A stretch of 12,859 bases of DNA from Hyphomicrobium sp. (GCA_025927515.1 JAICLG010000064.1:1-12859); one strand, 5' to 3'. Shown: positions 1 to 7,951, counted from the first letter of the stretch. Made by a program: numbers and translations. Notes: generated by a model from the sequence alone, not told the origin.

Positions 1-1368
1 ATTCCGGCCGGGCGCGCTGGGGAAGCACCTGCGTTGAAGCTGTCGGATCGGCTTTATGCCTTGGGGCTGAAACTCGGGCGGCTGAAGACCGGAACGCCTG
101 CGCGTCTCGACGGCAAATCGATCGATTGGTCTGGCCTTGAAATGCAGAAGGCTGACGACGATCCAGTGCCGTTCTCGTTCCTGACCGAGCGAATCACGAC
201 GCCCCAGATCGCATGCGGGATCACCTACACGACGGCTGAGACGCACGACATCATTCGCGCCAATCTTGCGCGTTCGCCTATGTATTCGGGCCAAATCGGG
301 AGCGTCGGGCCACGTTACTGCCCGTCGATCGAGGATAAGGTCGTGCGCTTCGCCGACCGGTCTTCGCATCAGATTTTCCTCGAACCTGAGGGGCTCGACG
401 ACGATACGATCTACCCAAACGGCGTTTCGACCTCGCTGCCGGCCGAGGTTCAGGAGGCGTTCCTGAAGACGATGCCGGGGCTTCGGAACGTCGTCATCAA
501 GCGTCCGGGATACGCGATTGAATACGATTATGTCGATCCACGGGAGTTGACGCCGGGCCTCGAAGTGAGGCGTCTGGCGCGTCTGTTTCTGGCTGGTCAG
601 ATCAACGGCACGACTGGGTATGAAGAGGCGGGCGCGCAAGGCCTGCTCGCGGGAATCAATGCGGCGCTTGCTGCTAGTGGCGCGCGCAAGCCTTTTGTCG
701 TGTCGCGCACGCAAGGTTATCTCGGCGTCATGGTCGATGATCTCGTGACGCGTGGGGTTTCCGAGCCCTACCGCATGTTCACGTCGCGGGCGGAATTCCG
801 GCTGAGGCTCAGGGCCGATAACGCGGATCAGCGGCTAACGCCTGCGGGTGTGGCGCTGGGGTGTATCGGGAGCCGGCGGCAGTCGCAGTTCGAGGCCAAA
901 ACGAAGGCACTCGGCGACGGTTTTGACTTGTTGAACCAACTCTCAATGACGCCGACCGAAGCAGGTCGCCACGGCCTGTCGGTGAACCGGGACGGGCGAC
1001 GGCGGACAGCGTTCGAGCTGCTGTCATTTCCGAATATCTCGCTTGAGCGGCTCAAGCCCATTTGGCCGGAGATCGGCAATCTGGATGCCGGAATCGCAGC
1101 GCAGCTGGAGGTCGACGCGCGCTATGCCGCTTACCTTCGCCGTCAGGATGAGGACGTCGCGCAACTGAAGCGCGACGAAGCCGTCAGCATTCCGACAGAC
1201 TTTGATTATTCGGGTATTCCAAGTCTTTCGGCCGAGGTACGTCAGAAACTGGTTCAGCATCGGCCGGCGACCATTGCGCAGGCCGGTCGGATCGAGGGCG
1301 TCACGCCGGCGGCCGTATTGACGCTGCTGGCGCGGATCAAGGCCGGCCAAAACCGCAAGTCGGCGTGA
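1..1368 (+). CDS. mnmG: tRNA uridine-5-carboxymethylaminomethyl(34) synthesis enzyme MnmG (GidA), 5' end missing
   Basis: MnmG is the FAD-dependent partner of MnmE. Together they modify the wobble uridine (U34) of certain tRNAs in the cytoplasm. The reading frame is open from base 1, so the N-terminal FAD-binding part lies outside the window; 455 residues remain of a family size near 620-630. Visible family signatures are GRLKTGTPAR soon after the left edge, SPMYSGQ followed by VGPRYCPSIEDKVVRFADR, the GQINGTTGYEEAGAQG stretch, and PYRMFTSRAEFRLRLRADN. The C-terminal helical domain (YSGIPSLSAEV, then IEGVTPAAVLTLL), which contacts MnmE and tRNA, is present to the end. The TGA stop shares its last base with the ATG of rsmG, so the two are probably cotranscribed and translationally coupled. 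No frame breaks are seen. Identification is firm; only the start is missing. Confidence 0.97.
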   Translation: MPAGRAGEAPALKLSDRLYALGLKLGRLKTGTPARLDGKSIDWSGLEMQKADDDPVPFSFLTERITTPQIACGITYTTAETHDIIRANLARSPMYSGQIGSVGPRYCPSIEDKVVRFADRSSHQIFLEPEGLDDDTIYPNGVSTSLPAEVQEAFLKTMPGLRNVVIKRPGYAIEYDYVDPRELTPGLEVRRLARLFLAGQINGTTGYEEAGAQGLLAGINAALAASGARKPFVVSRTQGYLGVMVDDLVTRGVSEPYRMFTSRAEFRLRLRADNADQRLTPAGVALGCIGSRRQSQFEAKTKALGDGFDLLNQLSMTPTEAGRHGLSVNRDGRRRTAFELLSFPNISLERLKPIWPEIGNLDAGIAAQLEVDARYAAYLRRQDEDVAQLKRDEAVSIPTDFDYSGIPSLSAEVRQKLVQHRPATIAQAGRIEGVTPAAVLTLLARIKAGQNRKSA

Positions 1369-2027
1369 TGGCACCCACTGGCCGAATCGATTCGCCCGAA
1401 TCATTTCAAGCCGCCTTCGGAATTTCACGTGAAACGCGTGACCGGCTGGTGACTTATGCCGATCTGCTACGACGCTGGCAAAAAACGATAAATCTCGTTG
1501 CCCCGAGCACGTTGGGCGATGTCTGGCACCGGCATTTCACGGACAGCGCGCAACTTTGGAAATTCCGGCCGAGCGACGCCCAGAAGTGGCTGGATCTCGG
1601 CTCCGGGGCGGGCTTCCCGGGACTTGTGCTCGCAATTCTAGGTGCCGAAAAGGCCGCGACTCACCATATCCTGGTCGAGAGCGACAGTCGCAAAGCGGCT
1701 TTTCTGCGTGAGGTGGCCCGTGCGACCGGTATCACTGTGGACATCCTGTGCATGCGAATCGAAAATCCAGAGACTCGCGTTAAGATAAGCTCAGTTGACT
1801 GTATTACGGCGCGTGCGCTCGCTCCGCTTCCGCGGCTGCTTGAGGTTGCGGCGCCGTACTTCAAGTCTTCGACGCTCGCGATGTTTCTGAAAGGCCGTGA
1901 CGTCGCGGCCGAGATCGAGCAGGCGGTTCAAGATTGGCGTTTTGACTACGCGCTTGAGCCGAGCGTGACGGATGAGGGCGCCCGAGTCGTGTTGCTCAAG
2001 GCGTTGAAGCCCAAGAGGGAGGGGTAA
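1368..2027 (+). CDS. rsmG: 16S rRNA (guanine(527)-N7)-methyltransferase RsmG (GidB)
   Basis: RsmG uses S-adenosylmethionine to methylate N7 of G527 in 16S rRNA. It is 219 residues, close to the usual 205-220. The SAM-binding signature LDLGSGAGFPGL is at residues 75-86, the second Rossmann acidic motif VESDSRKAAFL at 103-113, and the family's WQKTINLV stretch at 37-44. I chose the ATG that overlaps the mnmG stop by one base (TGATG); a GTG three bases earlier is a possible alternative. The gene ends 4 bases before parA, so mnmG, rsmG, parA and parB look like one transcription unit. Codons 19-23 coincide with a parS-like palindrome, so this stretch probably has a DNA role as well as a protein role. 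Confidence 0.96.
   Translation: MAPTGRIDSPESFQAAFGISRETRDRLVTYADLLRRWQKTINLVAPSTLGDVWHRHFTDSAQLWKFRPSDAQKWLDLGSGAGFPGLVLAILGAEKAATHHILVESDSRKAAFLREVARATGITVDILCMRIENPETRVKISSVDCITARALAPLPRLLEVAAPYFKSSTLAMFLKGRDVAAEIEQAVQDWRFDYALEPSVTDEGARVVLLKALKPKREG
1421..1436. promoter_or_regulatory. parS: parS-like ParB-binding palindrome inside rsmG
   Basis: The 16 bases AATTTCACGTGAAACG match 13 of 16 positions of the alphaproteobacterial parS consensus TGTTTCACGTGAAACA. The central 12 bases TTTCACGTGAAA form a perfect palindrome. The site is 596 bases upstream of parA, and clustering close to parAB is the usual arrangement for chromosomal parS. It encodes Ile-Ser-Arg-Glu-Thr (RsmG residues 19-23) in frame. 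No second match was seen in the window. The match is direct observation; ParB binding is inferred from the consensus and context. Confidence 0.8.
2013..2024 (+). promoter_or_regulatory. ribosome binding site of parA
   Basis: A purine-rich AAGAGGGAGGGG stretch at the end of rsmG lies 7 bases before the GTG at 2032. It supports GTG as the parA start and fits translation following directly on from rsmG. Confidence 0.6.
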
Positions 2028-2031
2028 TCCC

Positions 2032-2879
<848 letters not shown>

Positions 2880-2880
<1 letters not shown>

Positions 2881-2911
2881 GACAAAGACTTCGATACGCA
2901 AGACAAAGACT
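2880..2911. repeat. 11-base direct repeat between parA and parB
   Basis: AGACAAAGACT occurs at 2880-2890 and again at 2901-2911, 21 bases apart (two helical turns), in the 55-base gap between the parA stop and the parB start. It could be a small duplication or a binding site. No function can be assigned from sequence alone. Confidence 0.5.
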
Positions 2912-2935
2912 GACCAAGCAGGGGACGACCAGCAG

Positions 2936-3811
2936 ATGAACTCCGTTGTACCGAAGAGCCGACTTGGCCGCGGCCTGGCCTCTTTGATCGGAGAACCGGC
3001 GCCTCTCGGTCATCGTCTTCCGCCGGAAGGCGAACAGCGAATGCTGGCTGTTGCCGAGATCAAGTCCAGCCCTCTCAATCCTCGTAAGGATTTCCGCGAC
3101 GATGAGCTGGCGGAGCTCGCTGAATCCATCCGCACGAAGGGCTTGGTGCAGCCGATTGTCGTCAGGCCGAACGGAACGGCCGGGGGATATGAAATCGTTG
3201 CGGGCGAGCGGCGATGGCGGGCGGCGCAGAAAGCCGGTGTTCATACGATCCCGGCAATCGTTCGCGAGCTGACGGATCGCGAAGTTCTCGAACTCGCAAT
3301 CATCGAAAACGTTCAGCGGCAGGATCTCAACGCGATCGAAGAAGCGACCGGGTATCGCGAACTGGTCGAGCGTTTCGAGTACAGCCAGGAGCAGCTGTCG
3401 GAGATCATCGGCAAGAGCCGTAGCCATGTCGCCAATACGCTGAGGCTCCTGCGCCTGCCTGATGGAGTTCAGGCGCTTGTACAACAAGGGCGGCTGACGG
3501 CGGGCCATGCGCGAGCCCTGATCGGCCGCGACGATGCGGAAACGCTGGCCAAGAAGATCATCGATGACGGCCTCAATGTCCGCGATGTCGAGGCGATGGT
3601 GCATGATCTCGGCGGCGACGTCAGAACGCCGGTGTCGCGAAAGCCGCGAGACAAGGATGCCGATACCAAGGCCTTCGAAAAAGAGCTGACGGATCTGCTG
3701 GGGCTTAAAGTCGAGATCAGGCGTGCGTCGGGGGAGAGTGGCACGCTGATCGTCAAATATGGCAACTTCGACCAGCTCGACTATATTCGCCAGCGCCTGG
3801 GCGGGGGCTGA
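2936..3811 (+). CDS. parB: chromosome partitioning protein ParB (Spo0J)
   Basis: ParB is a CTP-dependent clamp that loads at parS, spreads on DNA and stimulates ParA. I place the start at ATG 2936, giving 291 residues. Translation from there begins with SRLGRGLASLI (8-18), the conserved N-terminal segment that activates ParA ATPase, and AGGGGAC (2920-2926) supplies a ribosome site. The frame stays open further upstream, but that part overlaps parA and lacks family sequence. The CTP-binding GERRWRAA motif is at 90-97 and ENVQRQDLN, the second nucleotide/DNA-gate motif, at 124-132. A helix-turn-helix for parS recognition lies at about 150-175 (SQEQLSEIIGKSRSHVANTL). The C-terminal dimerisation domain covers about 246-291. 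All expected parts are intact. The nearby parS-like site is its likely target. Confidence 0.97.
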   Translation: MNSVVPKSRLGRGLASLIGEPAPLGHRLPPEGEQRMLAVAEIKSSPLNPRKDFRDDELAELAESIRTKGLVQPIVVRPNGTAGGYEIVAGERRWRAAQKAGVHTIPAIVRELTDREVLELAIIENVQRQDLNAIEEATGYRELVERFEYSQEQLSEIIGKSRSHVANTLRLLRLPDGVQALVQQGRLTAGHARALIGRDDAETLAKKIIDDGLNVRDVEAMVHDLGGDVRTPVSRKPRDKDADTKAFEKELTDLLGLKVEIRRASGESGTLIVKYGNFDQLDYIRQRLGGG

Positions 3812-3817
3812 GTTTTT
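3791..3817 (+). terminator. weak hairpin terminator after parB
   Basis: CAGCGCC (3791-3797) can pair with GGGGCTG (3804-3810) with one G-G mismatch. AGTTTTT follows. The hairpin overlaps the parB stop codon. The stem is short and imperfect, so termination may be partial. The following 95 bases up to hisE hold no other feature I can support. Confidence 0.35.
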
Positions 3818-3912
3818 AAGCTTTTTGCTGCAATCTTGGCGGTCGCTGCTTGACGCTCAGGCGGTGGCTTGATGGTGTGAGGCCGTGGCGGCCGTCTGTA
3901 GTGCCGCGAGAT

Positions 3913-4254
3913 ATGAAGTCTATGAGTGAAACGAACACGTTGGAGCGGTTGGCCGCGCTCGTTAAGTCGCGGCGTTCCGATAGCGCGCAGAAATCCTATA
4001 CGGCTCAGTTGCTGACGGCGGGCACAGAGCGCTGCGCCAAGAAGTTCGGTGAGGAAGCCGTCGAGACGGTCATCGCCGCGCTGGGACAGGACACGGCCGC
4101 GTTGAAATCCGAAGCTGCGGATACGCTCTACCATCTTCTGGTTCTGCTGGAGAGCCGCCAGGTCGCCTTCGCCGACGTGTTGAAGGTCCTCGAAGGCCGC
4201 ATGGGCACATCCGGATTAACCGAGAAGGCGTCTCGGTCCGAGGGCACGTCGTGA
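3913..4254 (+). CDS. hisE: phosphoribosyl-ATP diphosphatase HisE
   Basis: HisE carries out the second step of histidine synthesis, hydrolysing phosphoribosyl-ATP to phosphoribosyl-AMP and pyrophosphate. The predicted 113 residues match the usual 105-115 of stand-alone HisE. The MazG-like catalytic core is visible: KKFGEEAVET (43-52) and SEAADTLYHLLVLL (66-79) carry the metal-binding acidic residues. The N-terminus reads TLERLAALVKSRR, typical of the family. The start is uncertain. ATG 3913 and ATG 3922 are both in frame, neither has a good Shine-Dalgarno sequence, and 3922 (MSETNTLERL) is about equally likely. The stop overlaps the coaA start by 4 bases. In many rhizobia hisE ends a hisBHAF operon and precedes coaA. 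Here only the hisE-coaA pair is present, so the other his genes must lie elsewhere. Confidence 0.93.
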   Translation: MKSMSETNTLERLAALVKSRRSDSAQKSYTAQLLTAGTERCAKKFGEEAVETVIAALGQDTAALKSEAADTLYHLLVLLESRQVAFADVLKVLEGRMGTSGLTEKASRSEGTS

Positions 4255-5252
4255 AAATCCGCGGGTCGAGCCGCACGCCGCTCAGAGTGCGTGGGGACGA
4301 CACTAAAAGCGAGAGCCGGGTGTTTTCGCCATATCGTGTTTTCACGCGCGAGGAGTGGGCGCGGCTCAGAGCCGACACGCCGATGACGCTGCAGCCGCAC
4401 GAACTCGAACAGCTTTCCGGTATCATCGAAGAAGTTTCTGTCGACGAGGTCGAGCAGATTTATCTGCCGTTGTCGCGTCTGCTCAATCTCTATGTCGCCG
4501 CGGCGCAGAAGCTGCATTCGGTCAGCTCAGAATTTCTCGGACGCAAGGATACGAAAGTCCCTTTCGTGATCGGCGTCGCGGGGTCGGTGGCGGTCGGCAA
4601 GAGCACGACGGCGCGTGTGCTGAAAGCGCTTCTGGCACGATGGCCCGATCATCCGCGCGTCGATCTCATGACGACGGACGGATTTCTGTTTCCGAACGCC
4701 GAGCTCGAGCGGCGCGGCCTCATGGACCGCAAGGGGTTTCCGGAAAGCTTCGATACCGAGCGGCTTTTGCGGTTTCTCGGCGATATCAAATCTGGCGTCG
4801 CGCAGGTGGCGGCGCCGGTCTATTCGCACTTTCAATACGACGTTCTTCCCGGCCAGGAAATTATCGTCGAGCAGCCGGATATTCTCATCATCGAGGGTTT
4901 GAATATTTTACGGCCTGCGGAAATGCCGCTGGATGGAAGCACAATTCCTTTCGTTTCGGATTTCATCGATTTTGCGATCTATATCGACGCCGATCCCGCG
5001 ATCATCGAGAAATGGTATTTGACGCGTTTCATGCGGCTGCGAAGTACGGCCTTTCGCGATCCGGGCGCATACTTTCATAAATACGCGGCGATGGCGCCCG
5101 AGGAAGTTCGCCGGACGGCGCTTCAACTCTGGCGCAACATCAATTTGAAGAATCTCAAACAGAACATTCTGCCGACGCGGCGGCGCGCGCAGCTCATTCT
5201 GCAAAAGGGTGAAAATCATCGCGTGCAGCTCGCGTCGCTGCGCAAGCTCTAA
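4251..5252 (+). CDS. coaA: type I pantothenate kinase CoaA
   Basis: CoaA phosphorylates pantothenate with ATP, the committed step of coenzyme A synthesis. The protein is 333 residues from the GTG that overlaps the hisE stop (GTGA). The P-loop GVAGSVAVGKSTT is at 108-120, followed by TTDGFLFPN (141-149), KGFPESFD (161-168), the YSHFQYDV pantothenate-pocket stretch (191-198), and IIEGLNIL (213-220). The ending NLKNLKQNILPTRRRAQLIL is typical of the family. The first 20 or so residues (basic and polar) extend beyond usual relatives, which tend to begin near FSPYRVFT. A GTG at 4320 is therefore a plausible alternative start that would give 310 residues. Overlap with hisE suggests translational coupling. 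A strong hairpin follows the stop. Confidence 0.95.
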   Translation: MKIRGSSRTPLRVRGDDTKSESRVFSPYRVFTREEWARLRADTPMTLQPHELEQLSGIIEEVSVDEVEQIYLPLSRLLNLYVAAAQKLHSVSSEFLGRKDTKVPFVIGVAGSVAVGKSTTARVLKALLARWPDHPRVDLMTTDGFLFPNAELERRGLMDRKGFPESFDTERLLRFLGDIKSGVAQVAAPVYSHFQYDVLPGQEIIVEQPDILIIEGLNILRPAEMPLDGSTIPFVSDFIDFAIYIDADPAIIEKWYLTRFMRLRSTAFRDPGAYFHKYAAMAPEEVRRTALQLWRNINLKNLKQNILPTRRRAQLILQKGENHRVQLASLRKL

Positions 5253-5277
5253 ACTCCAAATTCTCCAGCATGAGCGC

Positions 5278-5308
5278 AAAAAAAAGGGCCGCTTGGGGCA
5301 GCGGCCTT
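5278..5308 (-). terminator. rho-independent terminator, best oriented for the minus-strand gene
   Basis: GGCCGCT (5287-5293) and AGCGGCC (5300-5306) form a 7-bp perfect stem with a 6-base loop, extended by a G-T and an A-T pair. Eight A's at 5278-5285 read as a U-tract on the minus strand, so the site is a canonical terminator for the 94-residue gene ending at 5364. On the + strand only TT follows the stem, but the hairpin may still help end coaA transcripts. Confidence 0.8.
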
Positions 5309-5363
5309 GAGAGATCACAGGAGTGGAAAACAGGAATACCGTCGCGATGATTTGGATCTGGGA

Positions 5364-5648
5364 TTAGCGCGTCGTCAGCGACGGTGATGCTGTAAGCTTG
5401 GGCTCGGTCGAAGATCGAGCCGAGGCGACAAGATTTTCAAAGGCCACACCGGAGCCCAACGCGAAGATCTTGTATTTATCCCGAAGGCGGCGAATTGCCG
5501 ACGGGTCCGAATATCCCATTTGGCGAATTGCTGTCGTCGGGCGCAAATCGGGATGAATTCGAAGGAGTGCATCGAGCTGCGCTAGCCGCTCGTTGTCATC
5601 AATGCCGGTCCCTTTTGGACGACCTCGACGACCAGGTGTGTGAAGCAT
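5364..5648 (-). CDS. small basic protein with AT-hook-like RGRP motif, function unknown
   Basis: This predicted 94-residue protein has GRRGRPKGTG at residues 6-15; RGRP is the core of an AT-hook, which inserts into the minor groove of AT-rich DNA. A region at about 21-60 (LAQLDALLR, then TTAIRQMGYSDPSAIRRLRDKYK) looks helical and helix-turn-helix-like. The tail from about 76 is rich in Ser, Thr and Ala and probably disordered. I recall similar short RGRP proteins in alphaproteobacteria but cannot name a characterised one. The ATG at 5648 has GAGG nine bases upstream; a TTG at 5711 in the same frame is less likely. The gene is real in my view because a minus-strand terminator follows it. DNA binding is inferred, and no regulon can be assigned. 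Confidence 0.72.
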   Translation of the reverse strand: MLHTPGRRGRPKGTGIDDNERLAQLDALLRIHPDLRPTTAIRQMGYSDPSAIRRLRDKYKIFALGSGVAFENLVASARSSTEPKLTASPSLTTR

Positions 5649-5773
5649 TCTGGCGAACCTCGGAAACGAAGCGATTCGTTGATTCCGACAGTGCGCGAAG
5701 ATATTCCCCAATTCCAGGGAAAATAATTAGTCCGCCGAAATGGACACGAAATACCCCCTAAAGATTCTCCATT

Positions 5774-5786
5774 TGAACAATGTTCA
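5774..5786. promoter_or_regulatory. inverted repeat TGAACA-A-TGTTCA upstream of the small AT-hook gene
   Basis: A 13-base perfect inverted repeat (6-base arms, 1-base centre) lies 126 bases upstream of the small gene's ATG, in the AT-rich gap 5649-5846 between it and the kinase stop. It has the form of a dimeric repressor site. Its arm is the same hexamer that forms the phased array before fic. Nothing else in this 198-base gap is firmly identifiable. Confidence 0.45.
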
Positions 5787-5846
5787 TCAATAATGGTATG
5801 TAAAAGGCAATCCTTGTGGCGCGAATTGCTATTTCTTTTTCGGACT

Positions 5847-6842
5847 CTAAATAAGGCCCTTGTCGCGGGCCAATTCGTTCAAAGAGACTTCGGGCCGAGC
5901 ACCGATATGGCTGATAACTTCCGACGCCGCGAGGCTTGCGAGCTGGCCGCAAATGGCGAGTTCATATCCTTTCGCATATCCGAATAAAAAGCCGGCTGCG
6001 TAAAGGTCGCCCGCGCCCGTCGTATCGACGAGTTCGGGGACGTATTCGCGCGCTATTTCGATCGACTTTGCTTCGCAGAAAATGACCGAACCTTTTTCGC
6101 CGCGCGTTAATACGGCGAGCTTCGCATCTTCGCTGGCGTTTTTCGCCGCGAGATCGAAAGACTCTGTTTGATAGAGCGATTTGATCTCGGACTCATTGCC
6201 GAAAAGAATATCGATGCCGGAGCGAATGAGCTTGAGAAATTCGCCGCGATGACGATCAACGCAGAAGCCATCCGAAAGCGAAAGCGCAACTTTGCGATTT
6301 GAACCTTTCGCAGTTTGAAGTGCGGAATGGAATGCCTGCTTTGCCTGCGGCTCGTCGAAAAGATAGCCTTCGAGATAGAGAATTTTGGATTCGCGAATTA
6401 AATTGGCGTTGAGTTGTGCTTCGCTGAGACTCGTAGAAATTCCGAGAAACGTATTCATTGTGCGCTCGCCGTCCGGAGTGACGAGAATGAGCGATCGCGA
6501 TGTCGGCGCTCCGTTTGCAATTGGCGCGACATCGAATGTCACGCCAATCGAGCGAATATCATGTCCGAATATTTTTCCGAATTCATCGTCGGCGATGGTG
6601 CCGAGAAACGCAGCCTTGCCGCCGAACGATGCGACGCCGGCAATCGTGTTCGCCGCCGAGCCGCCGGAGATTTCGACGGCCGGTCCCATCTTTTTATAGA
6701 TCTGCTTGATATCGTCGGCGCCGACGAGGCGCATGCTGCCTTTCGCGGCGCCGACATCCGTAAGAAAAGCTTCGTCGCAGCGGCCGATGATATCGACGAT
6801 GGCGTTGCCTATTCCGATGACGTCAAAACGTGCCGCTGCCAT
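5847..6842 (-). CDS. PfkB-family carbohydrate kinase, adenosine kinase-like
   Basis: This 331-residue protein belongs to the ribokinase/PfkB family. GIGNAIVDI (10-18) and the substrate-lid GGSAANT (60-66) are N-terminal signatures. DTTGAGDLYAAGFLFG (273-288) is the PfkB signature 2, with the anion hole and the catalytic Asp at 279. GNESEI (215-220) is the magnesium-linked NxxE motif. The overall pattern, with the GNAIVD start and a KGSMRLV stretch, resembles the alphaproteobacterial proteins called adenosine kinase, which would make AMP from adenosine and ATP. Inosine-guanosine or sugar specificity cannot be excluded. The ATG is preceded by AGGGGG. A candidate promoter lies in the 62-base gap after holA, so it may be expressed alone. 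Base composition appears more AT-rich than the flanking genes, especially around 6180-6440. Confidence 0.88.
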   Translation of the reverse strand: MAAARFDVIGIGNAIVDIIGRCDEAFLTDVGAAKGSMRLVGADDIKQIYKKMGPAVEISGGSAANTIAGVASFGGKAAFLGTIADDEFGKIFGHDIRSIGVTFDVAPIANGAPTSRSLILVTPDGERTMNTFLGISTSLSEAQLNANLIRESKILYLEGYLFDEPQAKQAFHSALQTAKGSNRKVALSLSDGFCVDRHRGEFLKLIRSGIDILFGNESEIKSLYQTESFDLAAKNASEDAKLAVLTRGEKGSVIFCEAKSIEIAREYVPELVDTTGAGDLYAAGFLFGYAKGYELAICGQLASLAASEVISHIGARPEVSLNELARDKGLI

Positions 6843-6868
6843 GTGGCCCCCTGATTTTTGTTGCGGGC

Positions 6869-6896
6869 ACTATAGAAGCACGTAACCGGGTCGCAA
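6869..6896 (-). promoter_or_regulatory. candidate sigma70 promoter of the adenosine kinase-like gene
   Basis: On the minus strand, TTGCGA (6896-6891) and TATAGT (6874-6869) are separated by 16 bases. They are followed by AGGGGG and the ATG at 6842, giving an untranslated leader of about 20 bases. The -35 element lies inside a small perfect hairpin, CCGGGT-CGCA-ACCCGG (6886-6901), just after the holA stop. That hairpin lacks a U-tract, so it is not called a terminator. Confidence 0.45.
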
Positions 6897-6904
6897 CCCG
6901 GGCT

Positions 6905-7951
6905 TTAGCGGCGTGGGGACGCGGCAGCAGCGGCGGAAGCCATCGAGGACAAAGCGAGCAGCAAGCGTTCGGCGTAAACGTCCTCGAGGCGCGGCGACAG
7001 TCTCGCGGCCTTGGCGGCATCGGCGATGCGACGCAGAGCCTGATCGAGTTGAGGCCGATGCCAGTTGCGCACTTGCCGCGAAAAAGCATCGCGCTGCTTG
7101 AAGAATATGGGTGGTCGCAGAGCCTTCAGCGCATCGTCGAGGCGCTGACCGGCATCAACGTCGCTTCTGACCTTATGCAGCTTCAGAAAATAGCGTTGCA
7201 GCATGGAGATGACGGCTTGGCTGCTTTCACCAGAGGCGAGCGCCCGGCCAAAATCGGTGATCGCTGACTGCGTCCGGCCCTCGGCGGCCGCCTCCGCGAC
7301 GCGTTCGAGCGCAAGGTCGGCGGCGTCGCCGACGACGTTTTCGACGTCCTCCAGCGTGACCGTCGGGCGCCCATGGCAGTAGAGCGCCAGTTTTTCGATT
7401 TCGGCGCGTGAGAGCGCACGGTCGGCTCCGAGACGGCGCTGAAGAAGGGCTCTCGCGTCAGCGTCGATGGAAAGGGAAAAGGACGACAGGACATCGGAAA
7501 TCAGGCTGTCGATATCGGCGGCGCTGTCGGGATAGCAGGCGACTGCAAAACAGGTGTCCAGGTTTTCAAACAGCGTCCGGAGAGCGTCGTCGGTCTTGAG
7601 ATTTCCCGCTTCGACGATCAAGAGACCTTCGAGCGGCTGCGATCCGAGAAGCGGCTTCAGAAGTTGCGCCGAGATCCGCCGTCCGGCGATCGCACGGACG
7701 ATGCGGCGCGATGCAAACATCGGCCGCATTTGGAGTTCGCTTTCGAGGCGTCCGGGATCGTTGTCGAGCTCCGTATCGTCGAGCCGCAGGATTTCGCCCG
7801 GCGGATTTTCGCAATTGGCCAGCGCCTTGGCGAGCGTCGACGAGCGTTCGCTGACGAGACCGGGATCGGAGCCGAAGAACAGCGCAGCCGCCAGATGCGC
7901 CGGCGGCGACTTCATGAAGGCTTCAGCCTGATGGGCTTTGACGGCAACCAT
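6905..7951 (-). CDS. holA: DNA polymerase III subunit delta HolA
   Basis: HolA is the clamp-loader subunit that opens the beta sliding clamp and helps load it at primed sites. The protein is 348 residues, near the E. coli length of 343. The N-terminus (MVAVKAHQAEAFM, then LFFGSDPGLVSERSSTLAKAL) matches alphaproteobacterial HolA. The nucleotide-loop position is degenerate, as expected for delta, which does not hydrolyse ATP. The middle part shows the typical LDADARALLQRRL-type lid region near SIDADARALLQ. The C-terminal helical collar holds the SQAVISMLQRYFLKLHKVR stretch. It follows lptE after a 48-base gap, and leuS-lptE-holA is a common alphaproteobacterial order. The ribosome site is weak. 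Identity rests on overall resemblance and position rather than on a single catalytic motif. Confidence 0.93.
   Translation of the reverse strand: MVAVKAHQAEAFMKSPPAHLAAALFFGSDPGLVSERSSTLAKALANCENPPGEILRLDDTELDNDPGRLESELQMRPMFASRRIVRAIAGRRISAQLLKPLLGSQPLEGLLIVEAGNLKTDDALRTLFENLDTCFAVACYPDSAADIDSLISDVLSSFSLSIDADARALLQRRLGADRALSRAEIEKLALYCHGRPTVTLEDVENVVGDAADLALERVAEAAAEGRTQSAITDFGRALASGESSQAVISMLQRYFLKLHKVRSDVDAGQRLDDALKALRPPIFFKQRDAFSRQVRNWHRPQLDQALRRIADAAKAARLSPRLEDVYAERLLLALSSMASAAAAASPRR

Noticed and set aside
6886..6901. Hairpin CCGGGT-CGCA-ACCCGG as the holA terminator
   Set aside because: The stem is short and no U-tract follows on the minus strand; it overlaps a better-supported promoter element.
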